DNA of 32,649 nucleotides, taken from the IMG/VR virus record IMGVR_UViG_3300049846_001536, positions 1 to 32,649 of that record. One strand, written 5' to 3'. This document shows, one piece after another, positions 6,918 through 14,434 of this stretch. Both the position numbers and the translations under genes were made by a program. The notes beneath the pieces were generated by a model. The model had not been told where the DNA came from. It saw nothing but the letters and a program-made list of their open reading frames with translations, and made no database searches. The stretch comes from a virus. Numbering within the stretch: the stretch's first letter is position 1; every line of letters starts with the position of its first letter.

Positions 6918-8609
6918 ATGCAAAACCTAATAATATATTTCGACGGCATACAGCAGGATTTAAACGATTTTGCAGGCACGGAATCAGCATCGTTCGTATT
7001 CAGAAAAAAAACTGAAACGGGCGACTCTGCATTTTCTTTTGCCCCTGAGCTTACCGTTACGAACAATGCCTATCTTTACGTAAAACAGCAGATAATCGAC
7101 GCACCTAATCCGAACGTGGCAGCTATTCAGGTTGAAATATATGATTCATGCTGCCTTGAAACTGACGGATCTGCTCGGCTGCTGTTTACGGGAAAAATTG
7201 AAGGCGCGGACGTGCGCTGGTGTACAGTTCCAGCGTGCGAGGCTTCAGTAACGATTATCGACAATTCGCAGGATGCCGAAGCGATACGCTGCCTTAAGAA
7301 TCATTTTCCGTGGGATATTCAAAACCGCGAACAGACGGTGACAACTCGCGGCGTTGATGAATTTAGATTTGCGCCGTGGATGTATTACTGCAATGACTTA
7401 AAACCTGCCGCAACACAGGAAGCAATTATGATTTTAGGCATATTCCTGTTTATAGTCATTGCCCCGCTTCTTGCTATTTTTCAGCTGCTTAACGTTCTTT
7501 CAGGCCTTAATACAAATATCTTTGAAAACCTTAGTAATTTTATTGTAGGATGCGGACGTCGTCACCTTGCGCCGTTCGTTGATTCTCAGTTCAGAAATTT
7601 GTGTAAGCTTTGTAATTTGCAATATCAGTCATCATTATTTGGTCCAAGCGGTTATTATAACAATACGGTCAGACTTGATTTTCCGTATGTTCCGGGCAAA
7701 GGTTACAGCGAACAGGGATTCGGAGAGGCTGCCGTTTATGACGATAACAAACCGAACTTAAACGGACTACAGTTCTTAGATTGGTTTAAACAGTTCAATA
7801 TAGATTGGCGGGTAGTTAACGGGGTACTGACAATCGAACGAAAAGATTATTTTGCAGGTCCTGAATGGTTTGATATTTCGACTCTGCCGACTGATTCGGT
7901 TTTGTCTATCTGTTGGGATTCTACAGGCGATAAACCCGCCGCATATGCCGAATACACCTACGGAAAGGATGGCGTAGATAATTCAGGTGATGAGGTTATA
8001 CGCGGTTGGTCTGATAGGGTCATAGACTGGAATCCTGCCAACAATCCGCAGCAGTCGGGGCTATTCAGTAAAACATTCACATCAGGGGCAGCGCAGTTTA
8101 GATTCGATTATGCACGGCCCGACGTAAACCCGATAGATAAGCCGTTTTACGTAACGTTTTATCCGTTTGTGCAGAATACCGAGAACGAATATGCGATGTT
8201 TTTATCTAAAGGCGTTGCAGGTTTTCCTAAGCTGATAAATTTAGTTTCGATAGTCGGGCAGGATATAACGCCTACAACGTTTGAGCGCGGATTCGGTGTA
8301 GCTGATTTCGTTTATATGTCGAACGGTCTTCGGGCCTATAATTACAAATGGTATGTTCAGGCCGTGCCGCTTACCGATGCAGGCGGGGCACAATACGACA
8401 CAGCTTATCAGCGATTATTTGAAATAGACGATCCGCAAGCTACAACGGTAAAAACCCGAAAAGTAACAATATCAATAACCGCAGACTGTGACTTATTGCG
8501 CGGTTTGTCAGTTGATAAGTACATAACACTGCCTGAAGGACAAGTAGAAATTCAGGAAATTACATACGATACGAATAATAATTCTTTAACGATTTCAGGA
8601 CTTATATAA
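6918..8609 (+). CDS. Tail tip/baseplate protein with internal hydrophobic segment
   Basis: A 563-residue protein that I place in the tail tip because it follows the tape measure region and precedes another large beta-rich protein. The N-terminal 120 residues and C-terminal 200 residues look beta-rich; the end, residues 520-563 (LRGLSVDKYITLPEGQVEIQ and beyond), resembles ends of phage hub-like proteins. A long hydrophobic stretch at about residues 168-196 (AIMILGIFLFIVIAPLLAIF) is unusual in a soluble structural protein and could insert in the host membrane on ejection. Cysteine pairs occur (CC at 78-79; C224/C227 region). The next gene starts 1 base after its stop. Family not recognised with certainty. 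Confidence 0.6.
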   Translation: MQNLIIYFDGIQQDLNDFAGTESASFVFRKKTETGDSAFSFAPELTVTNNAYLYVKQQIIDAPNPNVAAIQVEIYDSCCLETDGSARLLFTGKIEGADVRWCTVPACEASVTIIDNSQDAEAIRCLKNHFPWDIQNREQTVTTRGVDEFRFAPWMYYCNDLKPAATQEAIMILGIFLFIVIAPLLAIFQLLNVLSGLNTNIFENLSNFIVGCGRRHLAPFVDSQFRNLCKLCNLQYQSSLFGPSGYYNNTVRLDFPYVPGKGYSEQGFGEAAVYDDNKPNLNGLQFLDWFKQFNIDWRVVNGVLTIERKDYFAGPEWFDISTLPTDSVLSICWDSTGDKPAAYAEYTYGKDGVDNSGDEVIRGWSDRVIDWNPANNPQQSGLFSKTFTSGAAQFRFDYARPDVNPIDKPFYVTFYPFVQNTENEYAMFLSKGVAGFPKLINLVSIVGQDITPTTFERGFGVADFVYMSNGLRAYNYKWYVQAVPLTDAGGAQYDTAYQRLFEIDDPQATTVKTRKVTISITADCDLLRGLSVDKYITLPEGQVEIQEITYDTNNNSLTISGLI

Positions 8610-8610
8610 A

Positions 8611-11085
8611 ATGCCCTACGCTTACGGTAATATACAACTTGACCATGTCGACGTAAATAACACTACTATTCAGGCAATAGATAGTTTCACAGCTGCGACT
8701 ATTCCGGTACTGTCCGACGTTTTTGCAATCGGTAACAGGATAAAACTAACCCTTACGATTGACGCATCAGGACCTGACAGCTTTACAAATAAACTGCTTA
8801 GGTTTAATCCTGCCTTGTTTACGAATCAGGCCGACTTAAATGCGTGGCAGTTCGGATATGAGTCTAACGGCGTATTAACAACTACTCCGACTCTGTGCGT
8901 TTTAAATGCTGCCTCAGCGACACAGCAGAACTACGAATGTTATATGTCTATAAATTTAGCAGCGACTGAGGCAACGATAGATTTCTATTTTTATGTGACG
9001 ATGGACCTGCAAAAGTTTATCAATAATCTGTCAGTTCCGAATATAAACCGCCTTATTTCTGCCGCAACTTCAGGCGTATTTACAAACGGCAGCACAAACA
9101 CAGCATACAGAGTACAGCGTAATTTATCATGCGCTGCTTACGTTTTCGATTATGTCGCATTTGGTCAGCACGTGTTAGAACCTATAGGATCATCACGATT
9201 TTTAAATATTCCCGTCCGTGCAAGGTGGTTTAATTCGGACTATGCAGGGGCAACAACAGGAATGCGGTATATTTCCGAAATCGAAATTACTTCAGCTTCT
9301 CAGCTTGCCGCAGGTCTTCCGACATTGACCGACGTCACGGCAACAGGCGCACAGACTACAGCAGGTACAGACGTTCGGAGTATTTTCACGGTTACAAATA
9401 ATCAGCTCGCAGTCGGTGAAATGAATTCTGTTAGGGTTCTGCTTTCTGGCGACGCTTACACAGGTTCAGTCGGTAATGACCCTGTTTTTAAGGTTCGGGC
9501 GTTACTGCTCAGAGTTGATGCCGTGACACAGCTAAACGATTTTGTTACAGAATATGACTTATCTGATGCCTTAGTAAATCAGGGCGCAGTCATTCCCGCT
9601 CAGCTTGATAACGCTATTTATGCCCCGTCTGATTGGTTTGAAGATGTGCCGAATCCTGACGACGTAGAAGTGCAATTCATGATTGACGGCACAAAAATAC
9701 AGCTGAACGGCAGTTATTACCTAATTATAAATATTTACGATTCGATAAATCCTGAATACGTAACAACGCACATCAGCCCTGAATTGACCGCCTCATATGT
9801 TGCGCCTGTTCTGCCAACGATTACGGGCTATTTGAGTACGTACAACAAAGAATACAGCGGAAACGAGCTGACAGTTGCCCCGCACCAACGCATAAAGGCA
9901 AGTATAGAAGTAGATAAGGCAAGTTATGAGGCTGCACTGCTCGCCTTAGGCATTACGGCCGACTTTGATGACTGCCTATTTGGGGTTATCTGCAAACTGA
10001 CGGATGTGCCGGGCGCAGTTAATCAAGTTCAGGGCTATATTCCGAATACACTCACACCGCCTAATTCTAATCAGGTTTTAACAGCGGATATGTCGCTAAT
10101 CACCAACGATGCAACGACGTTAAGACTTGAGGCAATATTCAGAATATCTGAAGAATATGCAGGCAGCACGACGGATATTGTTTGGACTTTGTCATTCAAT
10201 CAGCCTGTAACTGTAGGCGGATCTACTCAGTTCAATCAGATAACATTTACTCAAGTTTTGAATGTATCAGATTTTGAGAACGACGCTGTAGCACCTAAAC
10301 TGCTTGCGGTCCGTTTCTATGATCTTGATTTATACTTAGCAGGAACTAAGCAGGAAATTATAGATATTTGTGACGCTGATCAGATTATTGCCGAAGTAGA
10401 AAAAGATCCTGCCTTTACAGGTTCGATTAACTTAGTCGCTACGATTTACCCTGCTAACGAATCAGGCGAAACAAACCCCGCAGCGATTGAAGAAGAAGAA
10501 GACTGGATGCCGACCGTTATACAGATGTCACAGGCCGTAAGCGGAAAGTTGGATAATGTAGATATTTCGTTCGGTGGTGATGATTACGCAGTATTCCGCA
10601 TAAACTGTCAGCAGTTAACGCAGGGGCAGCGGTATTGGGTTACTGCTATAGCATTTGAGCAGTTCCCTGATTATTGTCCGCTCGGATTAGTGCAGAATAT
10701 TGTAATTACATCCGTCCGTCCTTCTGCTGCGCCGTTTTGGGCGGTCGGTGCTGCGTGTGCTAATTTTGTCAATGAAATAATCGCGCATCCTGATTATGTT
10801 TCCGGCGTTACGGTTGTTTATAATCGTGTTGTTGATATTAACGGTAATGTAGTCGGTACGAATCTGTACAGCACAAACGTTATTCCGAATGATACTTTAG
10901 CCTGTTCAGCAATTGCCCCGCAAGCTACAGTATACTACGAAATGCGAATTGATGCCGTATTCGATTCAGGTTCAGGCAATCATTTAATTTCGCATACCTT
11001 ACGAGTTCCGATAACTTTACAGGCTATAAATACGCCGCCGATAAGTTGGGGTTCTAACGCATACGAATGCACGGATTTAGGATAA
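8611..11085 (+). CDS. Large beta-rich tail/baseplate protein
   Basis: An 824-residue protein beginning MPYAYGNIQLDHVD. Alternating hydrophobic/polar residues, many Thr/Ser/Asn/Gly, and repeated domain-like blocks suggest a chain of beta-sandwich domains, as in tail-tip or receptor-binding proteins. An acidic patch, EEEEDW, lies near residue 630. No enzymatic motif, signal peptide or collagen repeat is visible. It starts 1 base after the 6918 gene and ends at a strong terminator (11090-11113), so it closes the tail-tip transcription segment before the inserted minus-strand genes. The function is inferred from size, composition and position only. Confidence 0.6.
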   Translation: MPYAYGNIQLDHVDVNNTTIQAIDSFTAATIPVLSDVFAIGNRIKLTLTIDASGPDSFTNKLLRFNPALFTNQADLNAWQFGYESNGVLTTTPTLCVLNAASATQQNYECYMSINLAATEATIDFYFYVTMDLQKFINNLSVPNINRLISAATSGVFTNGSTNTAYRVQRNLSCAAYVFDYVAFGQHVLEPIGSSRFLNIPVRARWFNSDYAGATTGMRYISEIEITSASQLAAGLPTLTDVTATGAQTTAGTDVRSIFTVTNNQLAVGEMNSVRVLLSGDAYTGSVGNDPVFKVRALLLRVDAVTQLNDFVTEYDLSDALVNQGAVIPAQLDNAIYAPSDWFEDVPNPDDVEVQFMIDGTKIQLNGSYYLIINIYDSINPEYVTTHISPELTASYVAPVLPTITGYLSTYNKEYSGNELTVAPHQRIKASIEVDKASYEAALLALGITADFDDCLFGVICKLTDVPGAVNQVQGYIPNTLTPPNSNQVLTADMSLITNDATTLRLEAIFRISEEYAGSTTDIVWTLSFNQPVTVGGSTQFNQITFTQVLNVSDFENDAVAPKLLAVRFYDLDLYLAGTKQEIIDICDADQIIAEVEKDPAFTGSINLVATIYPANESGETNPAAIEEEEDWMPTVIQMSQAVSGKLDNVDISFGGDDYAVFRINCQQLTQGQRYWVTAIAFEQFPDYCPLGLVQNIVITSVRPSAAPFWAVGAACANFVNEIIAHPDYVSGVTVVYNRVVDINGNVVGTNLYSTNVIPNDTLACSAIAPQATVYYEMRIDAVFDSGSGNHLISHTLRVPITLQAINTPPISWGSNAYECTDLG

Positions 11086-11119
11086 AAAAAAGCCCTCGAT
11101 TATTCGGGGGCTTCGTTTT
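11083..11119. terminator. Bidirectional terminator at the edge of the minus-strand insertion
   Basis: A ten-base stem with one G-U pair: AAGCCCTCGA (11090-11099), loop TTAT, TCGGGGGCTT (11104-11113). It is followed by CGTTTTTT on the plus strand and preceded by eight A (11083-11090), which give a U-tract for the minus-strand genes ending at 11120. Confidence 0.85.
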
Positions 11120-11515
11120 TTATGCGCTGTACGTATCGGTTATGTCGGTCCAATTATGGTGCACTTCCCATTTATTTGAACATTCGCCTTTTTTGTGATA
11201 AGGCCCTTGTATTAATATAGCTGAAAAAAAATATTGCGACATTTGATACCCTGTTGTTTTTACAATCTCTTTACCACATTTCAATATCCTCCCCTCAACA
11301 CTAAAATCAATCGGCTTTGGTTTGGTGATTATGATTTCATTTTCGTCAAGTATCCAATATTCTCTACTATAAGAAATTCCATCTAATTCAACTTTAATAG
11401 GTTGTTCACCTATATTTTCAATTTTTAAAACTTTGCATTTTACGAATATATAATCTCCTTCGTTGATTAAATTATTTGATGCTGCTTTTTTTGCTGTTGT
11501 TTTAATGCGTTTCAT
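11120..11515 (-). CDS. Hypothetical protein, last gene of inserted cassette
   Basis: A 131-residue protein with a basic N-terminus (MKRIKTTAKKAA) followed by a beta-rich body (EGDYIFVKCKVLKIENIG and beyond). There is no signal peptide, no membrane segment and no motif that I recognise. Cysteines are scattered (K-CGK, GECSN). It is the last gene of a four-gene minus-strand operon and ends at the bidirectional terminator. It is separated from the preceding gene (11527) by 11 bases. Accessory genes of this kind inserted in phage structural regions often affect host defence or superinfection; nothing in the sequence shows that here. Confidence 0.6.
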   Translation of the reverse strand: MKRIKTTAKKAASNNLINEGDYIFVKCKVLKIENIGEQPIKVELDGISYSREYWILDENEIIITKPKPIDFSVEGRILKCGKEIVKTTGYQMSQYFFSAILIQGPYHKKGECSNKWEVHHNWTDITDTYSA

Positions 11516-11526
11516 AATCGTATTTT

Positions 11527-11826
11527 TTAAAATGGTAATTCAATCGGATTATTAAGTCTGTATAGTATTTTATAAGTAAGCTCGTCGGATGTCATTCTTT
11601 GTTCTTCGCGTCCGTTCCAACTTAGCAACTTCGGGGCGATTTGTTCGATCTCGGTTTTTACACCGTCGGAATAAACGTCTAAAATATGCCATTCGCCGTC
11701 AGTTTCAAGTTCGCCGCGATAATATTCAGGTTCGTAGAATTTAGCGATTGCCTCAATTTTAATTTCGCGTTCGTAATCGTCGAAAAGTTCGAAGTAAATT
11801 ACAGCTCTGTGGATTGTGTTTGTCAT
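11527..11826 (-). CDS. Hypothetical protein of inserted cassette
   Basis: A 99-residue acidic protein (MTNTIHRAVIYFELFDDYER...). It has a pattern of beta strands rich in Tyr, Phe and Glu (AKFYEPEYYRGELETDGEW) and looks like a small alpha/beta fold. Its ATG overlaps the stop of the upstream gene by 4 bases (ATGA, 11823-11826), implying coupled translation. The C-terminus is a hydrophobic tail (NPIELPF). No family recognised. Its weak resemblance to small conserved proteins of Bacteroidota mobile elements is only an impression. Confidence 0.6.
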   Translation of the reverse strand: MTNTIHRAVIYFELFDDYEREIKIEAIAKFYEPEYYRGELETDGEWHILDVYSDGVKTEIEQIAPKLLSWNGREEQRMTSDELTYKILYRLNNPIELPF

Positions 11827-12017
11827 AGTGCCTCAGAAAGTTTAATGATGTAATTATTGCATTCGTCCCAAGTTTTGAAAGTTCGGCCCGATACAGGCTT
11901 ATTGTTTTCAAAAACTGTTAAGTAGAATCGGCCTTTAAGGTAGCCGATGTGGATAATCTTTTTCCAACCTTGCAGAAAGTGTGTGCGCTGATTTACGCCG
12001 AATTTTTTAAAAAACAT
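11823..12017 (-). CDS. Small basic hypothetical protein of inserted cassette
   Basis: I choose the ATG at 12017, giving 64 residues (MFFKKFGVNQRTHF...), because the 13 residues before it from an ATG at 12056 (MIIILTLKTYLII) come from A/T-rich sequence and look like read-through rather than a natural N-terminus. The longer form would add a hydrophobic leader, so a membrane-anchored version cannot be excluded. The body is basic with a GRFYLTVFENNKPVSGRTF strand pair, then a helix (EC NNYIIKLSEAL). It overlaps the next gene by ATGA. Function unknown. Confidence 0.5.
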   Translation of the reverse strand: MFFKKFGVNQRTHFLQGWKKIIHIGYLKGRFYLTVFENNKPVSGRTFKTWDECNNYIIKLSEAL

Positions 12018-12079
12018 AATTATCAAATAAGTTTTTAAAGTAAGGATAATGATCAAAATATGCAGGCTCTATAAATGCT

Positions 12080-12097
12080 ATCAGGACCGAACCTGAT
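12080..12097. other. Hairpin in cassette intergenic region
   Basis: Perfect six-base inverted repeat ATCAGG (12080-12085) / CCTGAT (12092-12097) with loop ACCGAA. It lies between the first and second genes of the minus-strand cassette. No U-tract follows on either strand, so an mRNA processing or stability element, or a protein-binding site, fits better than a terminator. Confidence 0.4.
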
Positions 12098-12119
12098 CGA
12101 ATTTCTATGCGGGTAGCGG

Positions 12120-12356
12120 TTAGGGTGTAGTGCATAAAAAGCCGGGCGTTTTTTTAAGTTTTTTGATGTAGTAGTCTTTGTTCTGCTCAAAGGCATAGAC
12201 CGCACTGCCGAAAGAATCAAAGCCCGTTTCAAGTGTGCAGTTCATAAAGCCTTGATTTGATACGGCAATGATTTTGATAGACGGAACATAAACACCTGAA
12301 TAGATAATTTCAAAGTCAATTCCGCAGTAGTTGAATGTTTTGTGTACGTTTCTCAT
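12120..12356 (-). CDS. First gene of inserted cassette, hypothetical
   Basis: A 78-residue protein (MRNVHKTFNYCGIDFEIIYS...) that is the first gene behind the best promoter in the window (12379-12409 minus). It appears to be a small beta-alpha fold: two strands (FEIIYSGVYV, SIKIIAVS), a turn, then a helix (SAVYAFEQNKDYYIKKLKK). Three cysteines are present. There is no membrane segment or signal peptide. Being promoter-proximal, it should be the most highly expressed cassette gene. I do not recognise the family and infer no function. Confidence 0.6.
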   Translation of the reverse strand: MRNVHKTFNYCGIDFEIIYSGVYVPSIKIIAVSNQGFMNCTLETGFDSFGSAVYAFEQNKDYYIKKLKKTPGFLCTTP

Positions 12357-12378
12357 ATGTTTTCGTTTTTTGTTGTAT

Positions 12379-12409
12379 CAAAGGTAATACTTAATTTCAT
12401 ATCTGCAAA
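12379..12409 (-). promoter_or_regulatory. Bacteroidota promoter (-33/-7) of minus-strand cassette
   Basis: On the minus strand: TTTG (12409-12406), a spacer of exactly 19 bases, then TACCTTTG (12386-12379). This matches the Bacteroidota TTTG-N19-TAnnTTTG arrangement. It is 22 bases upstream of the ATG at 12356 and lies in an A/T-rich divergent intergenic region. Confidence 0.7.
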
Positions 12410-12462
12410 CTTTTTTACTATAAATATTAAAAAATATTTTTTTAAGCGTCTTTTTTTATCCG

Positions 12463-12471
12463 TACTTTTGC
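12463..12471 (+). promoter_or_regulatory. Candidate -7 element directly at the start of the 12475 gene
   Basis: TACTTTTGC fits TAnnTTTG and ends only 3 bases before the ATG at 12475. A transcript started at the usual distance would begin at or next to the start codon, so it may be leaderless. No -33 TTTG is present; only a T run lies at that distance. Confidence 0.45.
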
Positions 12472-12474
12472 ACT

Positions 12475-13416
12475 ATGCTAATTCAATATCCTGTAATATA
12501 TACGCCTGAAAACTCGCTTACGTACGCATTTCGGCAGCCTGTACCGATTCGGTATGCCTGTCCGATTCTGCCGCCGGGCTTTTTATCAGATGAAACGGAC
12601 GGCTGGAACTGTAATTTATGCGGTTCTGCCTCTGCGTTTTATGCGCCGTATGTTGCTGGGGATATTATTCCGTTCCAAACTCAGTTTGCAGATAATTACA
12701 ATGTACCTACAGATGTAATTACGGCAGGTTTTCAGACTTCTGTTTCGGCTACGCATTACGTTAAAGTAGAATTACAGGACTGCTGCGGGGTGACGGTATC
12801 GGAATATATTGACGATTTTTGCGAAGTGTATTGGGTCGGTTATTCCGTAGAAACGGGCAGCATTCAGACGTGGTTTGTGAATACGGGCCTTTTTCCTACA
12901 GGCTTAGAATGTTTCAGGCTGAAAATAACTTATTACAGAGATTCTGGCGCGCCTGTGGTTGAACGTACACTGTACACAGAATATTATAAAGAGGTCGCGA
13001 ACTGTGGCGGTATCGGTACTGCCTTAATTGAATCTACTTATCCGAATTATGACTGCAACGGCAATTATTACGGGCAGTTGACTAATACTTTAGGCTTAGG
13101 CAATGCAGCGTTTTACAATTCAATGCGGATTGAAGGCGAAGTAGAGTTTTTCGGGGAATCGGAATCGGTCACAGAGAATGATAGAAATGTAGTTATTAAG
13201 AAAGATATAACAGAAAACTACGGCATTATTTCGGGCGTTGTGCCGCCTTATTTCATCAAACGTTTAGCGCAGACTGTGAGAGGGAACGCGGTAACGGTTG
13301 ACGGCATACAGTATCAGAATTTCAGTTATGATTCTAAGCCTGAGACGTCGAAAATGTTTCTGTTAGACTTGACTTTTAATAAAAAGTGTTCGATTGATAA
13401 TCGGACTTGTGGATAG
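12475..13416 (+). CDS. Cysteine-rich structural (tail) protein, unknown
   Basis: A 313-residue protein beginning MLIQYPVIYTPENSL. It is beta-rich and has cysteine motifs (NCNLCG near residue 43-48, DCCG near 102-105, DCNGN near 188). It resembles a two-part beta-sandwich structural protein of a type common beside tail tube genes in Bacteroidota phages, but I cannot name the family. The ATG at 12475 is the only plausible early start. It begins just after a -7-like element and is followed 42 bases later by the tail tube gene, so it restarts plus-strand transcription after the inserted cassette. Tail-tip, fibre or tube accessory roles are all possible. Confidence 0.6.
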   Translation: MLIQYPVIYTPENSLTYAFRQPVPIRYACPILPPGFLSDETDGWNCNLCGSASAFYAPYVAGDIIPFQTQFADNYNVPTDVITAGFQTSVSATHYVKVELQDCCGVTVSEYIDDFCEVYWVGYSVETGSIQTWFVNTGLFPTGLECFRLKITYYRDSGAPVVERTLYTEYYKEVANCGGIGTALIESTYPNYDCNGNYYGQLTNTLGLGNAAFYNSMRIEGEVEFFGESESVTENDRNVVIKKDITENYGIISGVVPPYFIKRLAQTVRGNAVTVDGIQYQNFSYDSKPETSKMFLLDLTFNKKCSIDNRTCG

Positions 13417-13458
13417 TGAGCAGGACAGCTAATTATTCATTCATAAAAAAAATATCTA

Positions 13459-14340
13459 ATGAGAGATAATTTTGTATTTATTCAGGCTTTTGTCGGTGTA
13501 TTCGGGATTTGCCCGCCTTGCACGGATGATGAGAACGTGCCTAATTACCTTTGCGATCCGTGCGATTCGACTGTTTACGGCGGCGGTATTGCAGGTTGGT
13601 ACGCTAAAAAATGTAGCTACGAGTTCGTAGATATTACCGATGACGCAGAATGGGTTACGGCAATTGAAAACAAAGACGTTTTCGGTCGTGTGAACGGTAG
13701 CCGTATTTCCGGCGGTTTGACTGCTCCTGAATTCACGACTAAAAAACGTGGCAGCTGCGGACAGGAAGAAGTAGTCAAACAATCTCGCGTTGTGTCTCTG
13801 ACCGATGCCGAAAACGATGCTACTTTTTCAATTGATGCACTGTACAATTTCCTTGCCGTTCCTGCTAATGCTGCGGGCTACGAATTCGGATTTGTTACTT
13901 GTGACGGTCGTTTTTTGGGATGGTTCTCTAACGTAGCAGTTAGAACATTTTTCCAAATTGCCGAAACTAACGAAGATGATTCATATTGGACAATTGAGTT
14001 CCGTTACGATGAGCAAATCGGATCATTCAGTCAGCAGCAGCTTTCATTCCTACTTACTCAAGCTTACAACGTTTGTTGGGTAACTTCAATTGTTGTAACA
14101 GGTACAGGCGGCGCGGTTACAGTTGCCAACGGTGCGACTCTGCAAATGATCGCTACTGTTCTTCCGACTAATGCCACAGATTCTTCTGTAACGTGGTCAG
14201 TCGTTGCGGGCAGCGGTACAGCTACTATCAACGGTACAGGTCTTCTGACAGGTACAGGCGCGGGAACTGTTACAGTCGTAGCAACTGCGAACGATAATTC
14301 AGGCATAACAGGGTCGCTTCAGATTACTGTAACGCCTTAG
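13459..14340 (+). CDS. Major tail (tube) protein with C-terminal BIG2 domain
   Basis: A 293-residue protein. The first about 205 residues resemble a tail tube subunit: a cysteine-rich N-terminus (CPPC 18-21, CDPC 32-35), a KRGSCG loop at 96-101, then a mixed alpha/beta core with FSIDALYNFLAVPANAAGYE and a strand-rich end. Residues about 208-292 form an Ig-like BIG2 (group 2 bacterial Ig) domain, with the typical LQMIATVLPTNATDSSVTWS, then INGTGLLTGTGAGTVTVVAT. In siphophages such domains decorate the outer surface of the tube and may bind host glycans weakly. It lies directly upstream of the portal, not of the chaperone, which is unusual. Confidence 0.75.
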   Translation: MRDNFVFIQAFVGVFGICPPCTDDENVPNYLCDPCDSTVYGGGIAGWYAKKCSYEFVDITDDAEWVTAIENKDVFGRVNGSRISGGLTAPEFTTKKRGSCGQEEVVKQSRVVSLTDAENDATFSIDALYNFLAVPANAAGYEFGFVTCDGRFLGWFSNVAVRTFFQIAETNEDDSYWTIEFRYDEQIGSFSQQQLSFLLTQAYNVCWVTSIVVTGTGGAVTVANGATLQMIATVLPTNATDSSVTWSVVAGSGTATINGTGLLTGTGAGTVTVVATANDNSGITGSLQITVTP

Positions 14341-14355
14341 AACTAAGGGAAACGA

Positions 14356-14415
14356 TCAGCTGAGCTGAAACGACCCGCTTTAGGACCGTTAGGGGCGGTA
14401 TCGCTACGCCGCCCC
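14356..14415 (+). other. Two hairpins between tail tube and portal genes
   Basis: The 94-base gap holds TCAGC-TGA-GCTGA (14356-14368) and a stronger GGGGCGG (14392-14398) / CCGCCCC (14409-14415) with a ten-base loop. The second is followed by AACTTTAAAATC rather than a T-tract, so it is a weak terminator at best. An mRNA-stabilising 3' structure that lets the abundant tube message outlive the portal message is plausible. Confidence 0.45.
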
Positions 14416-14434
14416 AACTTTAAAATCAAAATAA

